DNA of 64,000 nucleotides from Paucidesulfovibrio gracilis DSM 16080 (GTDB lineage Bacteria; Desulfobacterota; Desulfovibrionia; Desulfovibrionales; Desulfovibrionaceae). Of the stretch, positions 17,444 to 24,513 are shown in pieces; positions within the stretch are counted from its first letter, which is position 1, and every line of letters begins with the position of its first letter. The stretch spans positions 1 to 64,000 of the forward strand of contig NZ_FUYC01000006.1 in assembly GCF_900167125.1 (NCBI RefSeq), read 5' to 3'. Made by a program: the position numbers and the translations under genes. Under the pieces are notes generated by a model. That model was not told the origin of the DNA. It did not search any database and worked only from the letters and a program-made list of their open reading frames with translations.

Positions 17444-17617
17444 ATGGTTCTTTCCGAAAACGAAGCCAAGTTCAAGTTTTGTCCCCTGCTCAAGACCACG
17501 GAAGATAAAATGAAATTTTGTCAGGGATCCATGTGCATGATGTGGCGCCGGCACGACAAAGACAAGGACAAGGGCTGGTGCGGCCTGGCCGGAAAGCCCC
17601 TGAACGCGGCGGGCTGA
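17444..17617 (+). CDS. Small Cys-rich hypothetical protein
   Basis: A 57-residue protein. ATG 17444 has GGAGG five bases upstream. It contains CPLL, then CQGSMCMMWRR and WCGLAGKP, that is four cysteines in a Cx(n)CxxxxC...C pattern with charged residues between. This suggests a small metal- or Fe-S-binding fold. I cannot name a family. It stands 11 nt before fliJ, so it may be cotranscribed with the flagellar genes; whether it belongs to that system is open. The gap 17319-17443 holds a GC-rich hairpin (CGCCC/GGGCG near 17390-17413). Confidence 0.65.
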   Translation: MVLSENEAKFKFCPLLKTTEDKMKFCQGSMCMMWRRHDKDKDKGWCGLAGKPLNAAG

Positions 17618-17627
17618 GCAGCGTCGT

Positions 17628-18068
17628 ATGGCCAAGCCGTTCCATTTTCCCCTCCAAAAGGTATTGGATTACCGCGAACAATTGGAGGATCGCGCACGCC
17701 TGGCCCTGGCCAAGGCCCATAAGGCGCATGAACAACAGCGCGGCGTGGTGGAGGATCTGAAGGAGCGCCTCACGCGGCACCAGCGCCGGGGAGCCGGGCA
17801 GGACGCGGACGCCAATGACATCTGGCTTTGGCAGCAATACAAGCAGGCGTTGGAGCAGGATTTGTCTTCGGCCCAGGGGCGGCTTTCCAAACTGGCCCTC
17901 AACTTGCAAAAATGTCGGCGTGAAGCCGTGCAAGCGTCAAAAGACCGAAAACTCCTGGACAAACTCAAACAACAACAGGCAGCCAGACACCGCGATGAAG
18001 AACAACGCAAAGAGGAAAAGGAAAACGATGAAATGGCAGCGCTTCGTTTCCGGCATAAAGATTTCTAG
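17628..18068 (+). CDS. fliJ: Flagellar export protein FliJ
   Basis: A 146-residue, almost wholly helical protein. It has FliJ features: the N-terminus FHFPLQKVLDYREQLEDRARLALAKAH, then heptad-rich coiled coil through residue about 130, with a Lys/Glu-rich tail. FliJ lies in the flagellar type III export gate, where it couples the FliI ATPase to FlhA and escorts chaperones. The gene overlaps the next one by 41 nt. Neighbouring fliI and fliH are not in the window, so the cluster is fragmentary. The call rests on pattern and context. Confidence 0.82.
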   Translation: MAKPFHFPLQKVLDYREQLEDRARLALAKAHKAHEQQRGVVEDLKERLTRHQRRGAGQDADANDIWLWQQYKQALEQDLSSAQGRLSKLALNLQKCRREAVQASKDRKLLDKLKQQQAARHRDEEQRKEEKENDEMAALRFRHKDF

Positions 18069-18690
18069 AGTCCTCAAAACCTTGGCGGTATTGGCCCTGT
18101 TCAAGCTCGTGCTCCTGGGCGTGCTCTGTCTGGACGGGCCGGATCCGGTCCCCTCGGCCGTGTCCACCGCCGCAGCGCCGCAATCCGAGGCTGCTCCGTC
18201 CGGGCCAAGTCTCGCCACCCAAGCCGTGAGCGCCGTGTCCCCGACGCAGGCCATGGCCCAGGAGGACGCGCCGGACGCGGCCACCGAGCAGGCTCCGCCC
18301 GAAGGCATGGACCCGGCGGACTGGGCCGTGCTCAAGCGCCGGGAAGAAGAATTGGCCGCCAAAGAACGCACCCTGCGGGAGCTGGAATCCAGCGTCCAGG
18401 CGGAAGTGGAAAAGCTGGAAGGTCTCAAAAGCCAGCTGGAAGCCTTGCTCAAAGACGTGAAAAACGTGGAAGACGAGCGGCTCCAGAAGCTCATCAAGGC
18501 CTATGCCAACATGAAGGCCAAACAGGCCGCGGCCGTGCTCGAAACCATGGATCAGGCTCTGGCTGTCAAGATTCTGGCGGGATTGCAGGGGCGGCAGGCC
18601 GGTGAAGTTCTCAGCTTCATTGAAACGCGCAAGGCCGCCGAACTTTCCGAGGCGCTCACCAATCTGCGCGTACCGTTTGAGCAGCCCTGA
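18028..18690 (+). CDS. MotE-like flagellar coiled-coil protein (MgtE N-domain like)
   Basis: A 220-residue protein. ATG 18028 is chosen for AAGGAAAACG upstream. It has an N-terminal transmembrane helix (TLAVLALFKLVLLGVLCL) and an Ala/Pro/Ser-rich periplasmic linker. A long coiled coil (residues about 100-150) leads to a C-terminal domain with AYANMKAKQAAAVLETMDQ and VKILAGLQGRQAGEVLSFIE, the MgtE_N/MotE pattern. MotE-like proteins assist the stator or export apparatus. It follows fliJ with an overlap, and its stop codon overlaps the truA start. Confidence 0.8.
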   Translation: MKWQRFVSGIKISRVLKTLAVLALFKLVLLGVLCLDGPDPVPSAVSTAAAPQSEAAPSGPSLATQAVSAVSPTQAMAQEDAPDAATEQAPPEGMDPADWAVLKRREEELAAKERTLRELESSVQAEVEKLEGLKSQLEALLKDVKNVEDERLQKLIKAYANMKAKQAAAVLETMDQALAVKILAGLQGRQAGEVLSFIETRKAAELSEALTNLRVPFEQP

Positions 18691-19508
18691 TGTGCCGGAT
18701 TTGCCTGACCCTGGCCTATGACGGAACCGATTATGCCGGTTGGCAGGTGCAGCCCGGACAACGCACGGTGCAGGGGGTGCTGGAACGCGCCCTCCGGCCG
18801 TTGATCGGAGTGGGCGAGGATGTCCGCGTCCACGCCTCGGGCCGGACGGACAGCGGGGTGCATGCCCTGGGTCAGGTGGCGCATGTGGACGTGCCGACCT
18901 CGCGCCGCGATCTCCCCTGGCAAAAAGCCCTGAACGCCACGCTCCCTCCGGACGTGCGCGTGGTGGCGGCCCGCGAGGTTCCCGCAACGTTTCATGCCCG
19001 GTTTTCCGCCATTTCCAAAACCTATGCCTATACCCTTTGGCTGGACCCGGACTATGTGCTGCCCCAGCGCCGCCGCCATGTCTGGCATTGCGGTCCCCTG
19101 GACCTGAATGCTCTGGACCGGGCCGCGGCATTTCTGCTGGGGGAGCAGGACTTTGCGGCCTTTCGCAACACCGGCACGGAAACCAGGTCCACGGTTCGCA
19201 CCATGCACCGTGTATGGCGCTCATCGGGCGTGCATCCCGCGGAATGCGTGCTGCGTTTTCAGGCATCCGGCTTCCTCAAGCAGATGGTCCGCAACCTCAC
19301 GGGCTGCCTTGTGGCCGTGGGCCGGGGTAAAGCCGAACCGGAAAACGTCCGATCCTACCTGAAGGAAGGGGACAGGAGCGCCGCGCCTGCCACGGCTCCG
19401 GCACAGGGGCTTTGTCTGGAGCGGGTGGAGTATCCGGATGTCCCGTTCCCGGATGGTAATGGTGACGAGCATCAAATGGGATCCAGCCGCGCCCCTGCCC
19501 GGGGCTGA
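18690..19508 (+). CDS. truA: tRNA pseudouridine(38-40) synthase TruA
   Basis: A 272-residue enzyme that isomerises uridines 38-40 in the anticodon stem-loop of tRNA. The catalytic Asp sits in HASGRTDSGVHALGQ, preceded by LAYDGTDYAGWQVQPGQRTVQG. Later motifs are FAAFRNTGTE and FLKQMVRNLTGCLV. The family core ends near residue 250; the last 20 residues (GDEHQMGSSRAPARG) are a variable tail that overlaps the start of the FliD-like gene in another frame. The start ATG overlaps the upstream stop (TGATG). The placement between flagellar genes is an operon accident or reflects co-regulation. Confidence 0.95.
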   Translation: MCRICLTLAYDGTDYAGWQVQPGQRTVQGVLERALRPLIGVGEDVRVHASGRTDSGVHALGQVAHVDVPTSRRDLPWQKALNATLPPDVRVVAAREVPATFHARFSAISKTYAYTLWLDPDYVLPQRRRHVWHCGPLDLNALDRAAAFLLGEQDFAAFRNTGTETRSTVRTMHRVWRSSGVHPAECVLRFQASGFLKQMVRNLTGCLVAVGRGKAEPENVRSYLKEGDRSAAPATAPAQGLCLERVEYPDVPFPDGNGDEHQMGSSRAPARG

Positions 19509-21366
19509 ACCGCAACGCACCACGCTTCGACCGGATCGTGGTCCTTCGGTCACGTCCGAGGTCTCCCAACGGTATTCCCAATCCCGCAATGAATTGACGC
19601 TCCGCAGAGAAGCGCCGGCCCTGGCGCAATCCCTGGAGGAGCGCATCCAGCGTCTGGCCCGCGCCGTGGAACACTTTGCCTGGCCGGAGAATTTTCCGGA
19701 TCAAACCAGCGACCCTGCCAAGGCGCGAACCGTGCAAAACGGCATGGGCGCTCCATTGGTCTCGGCTTGGTTGCCCGACCGGGCCGCGCCCTATGACCGC
19801 TATTTTTCCAAAGGGTTTGACTGGCAGGCCAATGCCGCCGACACCTTGGGACTGGATCCCGGGGAGTATTCCTTTACCCTGGAGCATCAGGACGAGACCA
19901 GTGAATTGACCGTAACCCTGGACGCGGACATGACCATGCCCGATCTGCTGGACGCGGTGGCCCTGGCCGTGAACAACGACGACCGGAATGTGCAGGCCCG
20001 GCAGGTCAGCCAAACCAGTCCGGGATTGCACGCCCCCGGTCAGGTGGCCACGGGCCGGTCCCTGGCCGTTTCCGTGAACCCGGCCTACGGCGCGGAACTT
20101 CCCGTGCTGCGGGATACGTCCGGGCATTTGCTGGCCGCGCTGGATCTGCGGGAAAATCCGCGCATTCCGTCAGGCAACGCCCCCCCGGTCCCGGCGCGGT
20201 ATTCATTGCAATCCCTGTCGCGCTACAGCCCTACGGCGTTTCAATCCACGGCCGTGGATCCGGGCGCGGCGCCGCCGTTGGAACCAGGCACCCACGCCTT
20301 TGCCTACACGCACGGCAGCGAGTCCGGCACCTTTTCCATGGATGTGCAGGCGGACGACACCTGGGAGGACGTGCTTCAACGGTTTGCGCGTACGGCCAAT
20401 GCCTCGCAGAGCGGATTTATCGCGGCAACCGTGGAACGGGAACGGGTCTCCTCGGCCATGCCCGAAGGCGAGTGGGGCGATTTGCGCGGTTCCGGGCTGG
20501 CTCTGGAGATGGTGGCCACCGCGCCCAAACTCGGCCAGCGGCTGCAAATTGCAGGAGATGAGGACGCGGAAGACGATTCCGGTCAGGCCGCTGCCACGTT
20601 TTTGGATATCCTTGGGCTGAACGCCTCGGCCCGTCCCGGCACGGACGCCCGGCTCGCCGTGGACGGGCGGGAACGCGAACGCGCGCCCGGCGTGTTTGCC
20701 CTGGACCAGGGCCGTGTGCGCCTGGAAGAGACCGGATCCGTGGGCAGCGGGGAACTGCATGTGCAGGAAGCCTATGCGTCTATGGTGGAGCAGCTGCAGG
20801 ACGTGACGCTTGCCTATAACGATTTGCGGGAATTTTTGTTGCGGGATGCCGAGCTGTTCCAACCCGGACTGGCCGCGACCTGGCGGGCGCCGCTTCAGGC
20901 CTTGGATAACAGCGCGCAGGCAATGAACCTGAACGGCACGGCCACGCCGCAACCGGATGTGAGCGGTTCAACGTCCGGATTGGAGCGGCTCGGTCTGCGG
21001 GAGTTCGGCACGGATAAGTTGCTCTGGTTTGATCATGACGCCTTTTTTACGGGCCTGGGATCCGATCCCAAGCAGGTACGGAGCCTGCTGTTGGATGCGG
21101 GGCAGGGGCTGCTTCCGGCCTGGGCCGACCTTGCCGCACGGACCGATCCCCGGTCTGCGTTGGCAGACCACGCCGAATCCCGCCCTGGTGCGGCATGGAC
21201 CGTTACGGAACAATCCGGTTTGCCGGATCCTTTTCAGCCGGACCTCACCCCCCGTACCGAGGTGCAGTTGGAGCAACAGAGCACCCTGGTAAACCTCCTC
21301 GACGACATGGGGTCCGATCCGTTTGACCTGCCTTCCGGGAGAAAGATTGTTGACCGCTCGGGGTGA
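19438..21366 (+). CDS. FliD-like flagellar cap family protein
   Basis: A 642-residue secreted-type protein without a classical signal peptide. The start at ATG 19438 has GGAG seven bases upstream and overlaps truA by 71 nt. The C-terminal third carries FliD_C-like features: VQEAYASMVEQLQDVTLAYNDLREFL, then LERLGLREFGTDKLLWFDHDAFF with LGSDPKQVRSLLLDAG. A VDG-type segment (ARLAVDGRERERAPG) also occurs, as in FliD. The N-terminal 300 residues are diverged and carry two similar beta segments (PGEYSFTLEHQDETSELTV and PGTHAFAYTHGSESGTFSM). I infer a filament cap or hook-associated protein, but not necessarily the only FliD of this organism. Confidence 0.65.
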   Translation: MSRSRMVMVTSIKWDPAAPLPGAEPQRTTLRPDRGPSVTSEVSQRYSQSRNELTLRREAPALAQSLEERIQRLARAVEHFAWPENFPDQTSDPAKARTVQNGMGAPLVSAWLPDRAAPYDRYFSKGFDWQANAADTLGLDPGEYSFTLEHQDETSELTVTLDADMTMPDLLDAVALAVNNDDRNVQARQVSQTSPGLHAPGQVATGRSLAVSVNPAYGAELPVLRDTSGHLLAALDLRENPRIPSGNAPPVPARYSLQSLSRYSPTAFQSTAVDPGAAPPLEPGTHAFAYTHGSESGTFSMDVQADDTWEDVLQRFARTANASQSGFIAATVERERVSSAMPEGEWGDLRGSGLALEMVATAPKLGQRLQIAGDEDAEDDSGQAAATFLDILGLNASARPGTDARLAVDGRERERAPGVFALDQGRVRLEETGSVGSGELHVQEAYASMVEQLQDVTLAYNDLREFLLRDAELFQPGLAATWRAPLQALDNSAQAMNLNGTATPQPDVSGSTSGLERLGLREFGTDKLLWFDHDAFFTGLGSDPKQVRSLLLDAGQGLLPAWADLAARTDPRSALADHAESRPGAAWTVTEQSGLPDPFQPDLTPRTEVQLEQQSTLVNLLDDMGSDPFDLPSGRKIVDRSG

Positions 21367-21447
21367 ACACTGTTTCGTTGCTGGTGGATCAACGATGATC
21401 AATGGTGACCTTTTTTTGTGCACCACGAAATTTTGTACGGGAATATG

Positions 21448-21453
21448 TATAAT
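21448..21453 (+). promoter_or_regulatory. -10 hexamer of the RRM gene promoter
   Basis: A perfect TATAAT in TATGTATAAT lies in the 221-bp gap after the FliD-like gene; no good -35 box is found at the usual distance. It implies a leader of about 130 nt before the RNA-binding gene at 21588, which would suit post-transcriptional or cold control. The rest of 21367-21587 shows nothing else. Confidence 0.45.
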
Positions 21454-21587
21454 CCGCTTGCCCGCATGATGCGATTGCGCTATTGCCGAAAGCAGGAGTG
21501 TTGACTTGTGTACGGGTGGCGTTTGGCAATGCAAAAGTGTCTCCCGGAAACAAGCGTTGTGTCCCATCTTTGTTTCAGGAGGCGATG

Positions 21588-21860
21588 ATGAAGTCCATCT
21601 ACGTGGGGAACATTCCGTTCCGAGCCACGGAGGACGAGGTGCGCGAGATGTTCGATCCGTTCGGCGACGTGCACGAGGTCAAATTTGTTATGGATCGCGA
21701 AACCGGCCGCTTCCGCGGATTTGGATTCGTGCGCATGGATGACGCCGCAGCCTTGGAGGCTATCGAAGCCCTGGACGGCAAACAATTGGGCGGAAGAGCC
21801 CTGCGCATCAACGAGGCACGGGAGCGTTCCCCCAGACCGCAACGCCAGCAAAGCTATTAA
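21588..21860 (+). CDS. RNA-recognition-motif (RRM) protein
   Basis: A 90-residue single-domain RNA-binding protein. Two adjacent ATGs follow AGGAGG; the second (21588) has the better spacing. RNP2 is SIYVGNIPF and RNP1 is RGFGFVRM, each with the aromatic residues that stack on RNA bases. A short basic tail (SPRPQRQQSY) follows. Such short bacterial RRM proteins resemble cyanobacterial Rbp proteins, several of them cold-induced. The gene is monocistronic: its own -10 box lies upstream and a terminator follows. Confidence 0.92.
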   Translation: MKSIYVGNIPFRATEDEVREMFDPFGDVHEVKFVMDRETGRFRGFGFVRMDDAAALEAIEALDGKQLGGRALRINEARERSPRPQRQQSY

Positions 21861-21890
21861 CGCTTTTGAGTTGCAGTACACCCGTCAACA

Positions 21891-21922
21891 GCCCCCGCCT
21901 CGTCACGGGGGCTTGCTTTTTT
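21891..21922 (+). terminator. Terminator of the RRM gene
   Basis: GCCCCCG pairs with CGGGGGC over an 8-nt loop, followed by TTGCTTTTTT. Confidence 0.88.
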
Positions 21923-22265
21923 CCTCCGCATACCGTTTGTCCCCCCCCAGCACTCGTGATGATCAATTGTGGCCATCGATGCTGGTGACCTTACCAGCGT
22001 GGCCGCCGCGGGCGAACCTCTGGCGGCAAGCGCGGTCCCATCGTCCACAGGCATAGGGCAAGTCAGCCTGTTTCCGTTGATCCTGGCCTTGCGGCCACAA
22101 CCAGAGGCGTGACGTGCGGACAGGAAGCCGTAAACATTTTTCAATGGAAGCGAATTTTGCTTGTTTGAAAAAAGCTTGAATATGAGGAATGTTAAAAACA
22201 AACTAATACTTTTGTCGTAGATAAATTCATCCCTTTGACCGATTTTCATCCCTAAAGAATCTTCC
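21923..22265. other. Gene-free region before the second PEP-CTERM gene
   Basis: The first 200 bp are GC-rich and have an open frame on the minus strand with no ribosome binding site or recognisable product. From about 22130 the base composition shifts to markedly AT-rich. No RNA gene, transposase or riboswitch could be recognised. Confidence 0.4.
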
Positions 22266-22290
22266 TATATTGTCGATAATGATTATCATC
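22266..22290 (+). promoter_or_regulatory. Fur-like box overlapping a promoter
   Basis: GATAATGATTATC at 22275-22287 is a perfect 6-1-6 inverted repeat, and the overlapping ATGATTATCAT is a second 5-1-5 repeat. This overlapping layout is the hallmark of Fur-family boxes. A -10-like TATATT precedes it at 22266-22271, so bound repressor would cover the transcription start. It lies 117 bp before the ATG of the PEP-CTERM gene. Confidence 0.65.
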
Positions 22291-22406
22291 AGGGTAGAGG
22301 TTTGCGACATCAATGGGATAGCAACCTGCTCTGACAGGAACATTCCAAAATGATAACATACCTTTTCAGTATGAAATCGTCTTTGGGGCAATACAAGGAG
22401 GCGGCC

Positions 22407-23111
22407 ATGACCAACACTGGAACCACCATCTATCGCGGCTTGGGTGTCTTGGTGCTGGCGGCGCTTCTGCTCGCGATCATGGGAACCGGGGCAAGGGGCG
22501 CAATCATCACGCCGCAGTGGGGCATTGGCTCGACTGACGGCGCAGCTCTGGAAACCGCGTTCTTCAGCGGGTACACCGATGTGACCACGGAAACCTTTGC
22601 CGGGTTCACAGCCAACACGCAGGGTCCGCTGACCCTCACCGTGGGCGCACTCACCGGCGGCGGCTATATCGGGGACGACACCACGGCCCAGTCCGGGACC
22701 GGCGAGTACTCCGTGGGTTCGGACGTGAACTACTGGAGCAACGGCACCCCCGGGCAGACCGGCAACAAGAACGGCTACACCCTCAGCTTTGCGGACCCGG
22801 TCACAGCGTTTGGGTTCTACGCCCTGGACTTCCACGATGTGGGCGGCGAGGTGGAGCTGACTTTCAGCACCCTTGGCGGGGACACGACCCTGAATCTGTA
22901 TGACCTGGTGGGTGAACAGTCCAACGGAAGCTTGATCTACTTCGCGTTTTCCAGCAGCGATCCCATCAGTTCCGTTGGCTTTGCCCGGGCCGGAGGCGAT
23001 GGCTACGCCATCGACAACATCAGCACGGCAACGCCCATTCCCGGGGCTGTGTGGCTGCTGGGCGGCGGCCTGGTGGGACTGCTCGGACTGCGTCGACGCG
23101 GCGTGGTGTAA
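22407..23111 (+). CDS. VPLPA/PEP-CTERM sorting-signal surface protein (paralogue 2)
   Basis: A 234-residue exported protein; ATG 22407 follows AAGGAGGCGGCC. A signal peptide (residues about 10-31, ending near GARG) precedes a beta-rich body with GIGSTDGAALETAFFSGYTD and TTETFAGF. The C-terminus PIPGAVWL, hydrophobic helix and RRRGVV is the PEP-CTERM/VPLPA-CTERM tail cut by an exosortase-type enzyme. Its body aligns by eye with paralogue 1 (7444-8124) from the first GIGS block to the DNIST block before the tail. A Fur-like box upstream suggests iron control. The function of the body is unknown. Confidence 0.85.
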   Translation: MTNTGTTIYRGLGVLVLAALLLAIMGTGARGAIITPQWGIGSTDGAALETAFFSGYTDVTTETFAGFTANTQGPLTLTVGALTGGGYIGDDTTAQSGTGEYSVGSDVNYWSNGTPGQTGNKNGYTLSFADPVTAFGFYALDFHDVGGEVELTFSTLGGDTTLNLYDLVGEQSNGSLIYFAFSSSDPISSVGFARAGGDGYAIDNISTATPIPGAVWLLGGGLVGLLGLRRRGVV

Positions 23112-23195
23112 AGAGGCTCTGTGTTGATGCTGACGGCGGTCATCGGGAAGTCAACACGTTATATCCCCCAGGGCCGTGGAAAAACGGCAACAACG

Positions 23196-23225
23196 GCGGC
23201 GTTCCAATGCGGAGCGCCGCTTTTG
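23196..23225 (+). terminator. Terminator of PEP-CTERM paralogue 2
   Basis: A 10-bp stem (GCGGCGTTCC with GGAGCGCCGC) and a 5-nt loop are followed by TTTT. It lies between convergent genes. Confidence 0.82.
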
Positions 23226-23261
23226 CGTTGGGTATACGAGGGGAGCGGGCGGTCGGGTTGA

Positions 23262-23657
23262 TCAGGACGGCAGAAACTGGACCCAGAGCTTGCGCGTCCT
23301 TGGTCCGTCAAATTCGCAAAAGAATACTTTCTGCCAGGTGCCGAGCTGGATTTCCCCGTTGTTCACGATGAGCAGTTGGTCCGGGCCGAAGGTGCTGGCC
23401 TTGATGTGCGCGTCGGAGTTGCCTTCGGCGTGGCGATAATCCCCGCTACGGGGCACCAGCCGCCGAAGATTCACTACAATATCGCGCACCACGTCCGGGT
23501 CCGCGCCTTCGTTGATGGTCACGGCGCCGGTGGTGTGGGGGCAGTGCACCAGCAGCGCCCCGTTTCGCCAGCCTTGTTCACGCACGAGCCGTTGCAGCTC
23601 GCCGCTCACGGGGAGGAGTTCCTCACGTTCCCGGGTCGTAATTTGCAGTGTTTCCAT
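23262..23657 (-). CDS. YjbQ/UPF0047 family protein
   Basis: A 131-residue protein from ATG 23657 with AAGGAGCCGG upstream. The family signature is present: VHCPHTTGAVTINEGADPDV near residue 50, with HIKASTFGPDQLLIVNNGEIQLGTWQ near the end. The conserved His and Glu residues lie in a cupin-like core. Some members have weak thiamine-phosphate synthase activity, so the true role is unsettled. Its start lies 35 nt inside the end of the cobM gene, making it the last gene of the minus-strand cobalamin operon. Confidence 0.88.
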   Translation of the reverse strand: METLQITTREREELLPVSGELQRLVREQGWRNGALLVHCPHTTGAVTINEGADPDVVRDIVVNLRRLVPRSGDYRHAEGNSDAHIKASTFGPDQLLIVNNGEIQLGTWQKVFFCEFDGPRTRKLWVQFLPS

Positions 23658-24465
23658 TCCGGCTCCTTGGTGTTTGGTGGCGTGAAGAGGCACAATCGCC
23701 GGAGGCGCAGGAGGCCTTGCGATACATGTGGCTGAATCCCGCGTCATAGAGTTTGGAGCGGGCGGTTTCCGCGTTTTCACCAGGCAGGATCAGAAAGACG
23801 GTCTGGCGGTCGAATCCATTCTCCCGGGCCGTGGCCGCCAATTGGTCCAGGCGGCAGCGCAGGGATTTTTCTCCGGGCCAGCCCACGCGGTGGCTCATGG
23901 CGCAGGGTGTGGATGGATCCAGGCCGCCCTGCAGCAGCTCTGCCTGCAATCCTTCGGGATCCCCGGCGGAAAGGTATACGGCCATGGCCGCGTGGTGGGC
24001 CGCCAGCAAGGGAAGTTGTTCCGCATCCGGCACCGGTGTGCGCCCGGCCCGGCGTGTGATGATCAAAGTCTGGGTCTGTTCCGGCACGGTAAAGGAATTG
24101 CCCATGACAGCGGCTGCGGCAAAAGCAGCGGTCACTCCGGGAACCACTTCGTACGCGATGCCGTCGCGGTCCAGCAGTTCCATTTGTTCCCGCGTGGCTC
24201 CATACAGGGAAGGATCCCCCGTGTGCAGGCGAACGGCCAGTCCGCCACGGGAAACGCATTGGTAGAGCAGGTCATGGGTGGAACCCAGATCCAGGGCCGA
24301 GGAGTCCACGACACGGGCATCGGGTCTTGCCTGCTCGACCAGGGATCGCGGCACCAGGGAACCGGCGTAGAGCACCAGATCGGCCCGGCGGATCAAGTCG
24401 CGGCCTTTTACGGTAATCAGATCCGGATCTCCGGGTCCGGCTCCCACGAAATACACTTTGTTCAT
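23623..24465 (-). CDS. cobM: Cobalt-precorrin-4 / precorrin-4 C11-methyltransferase
   Basis: A 280-residue SAM-dependent tetrapyrrole methylase. The N-terminus VYFVGAGPGDPDLITVKG is the first conserved block, then LVLYAGSLVP, LHTGDPSLYGATREQ and EVVPGVTAAFAAAAVMG. The family core ends near residue 250. The last 30 residues are a Cys/Ser/Asn-rich tail (ASCASGDCASSRHQ) that overlaps the YjbQ gene. It methylates C11 of the corrin ring. CbiF is the equivalent name in the anaerobic pathway that cbiD and cbiET here point to. It sits 48 nt after cbiET. Confidence 0.92.
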   Translation of the reverse strand: MNKVYFVGAGPGDPDLITVKGRDLIRRADLVLYAGSLVPRSLVEQARPDARVVDSSALDLGSTHDLLYQCVSRGGLAVRLHTGDPSLYGATREQMELLDRDGIAYEVVPGVTAAFAAAAVMGNSFTVPEQTQTLIITRRAGRTPVPDAEQLPLLAAHHAAMAVYLSAGDPEGLQAELLQGGLDPSTPCAMSHRVGWPGEKSLRCRLDQLAATARENGFDRQTVFLILPGENAETARSKLYDAGFSHMYRKASCASGDCASSRHQTPRSRNGNTANYDPGT

Positions 24466-24513
24466 GGCATGGCTCTCAAGGGTTGCGGATAATCAAGGGA
24501 CATCATTTCCGGC

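Noticed and set aside
21857-22249. A 130-codon minus-strand frame that could be a transposase or gene remnant
   Set aside because: No recognised domain, no start signal, and it crosses a shift in base composition.
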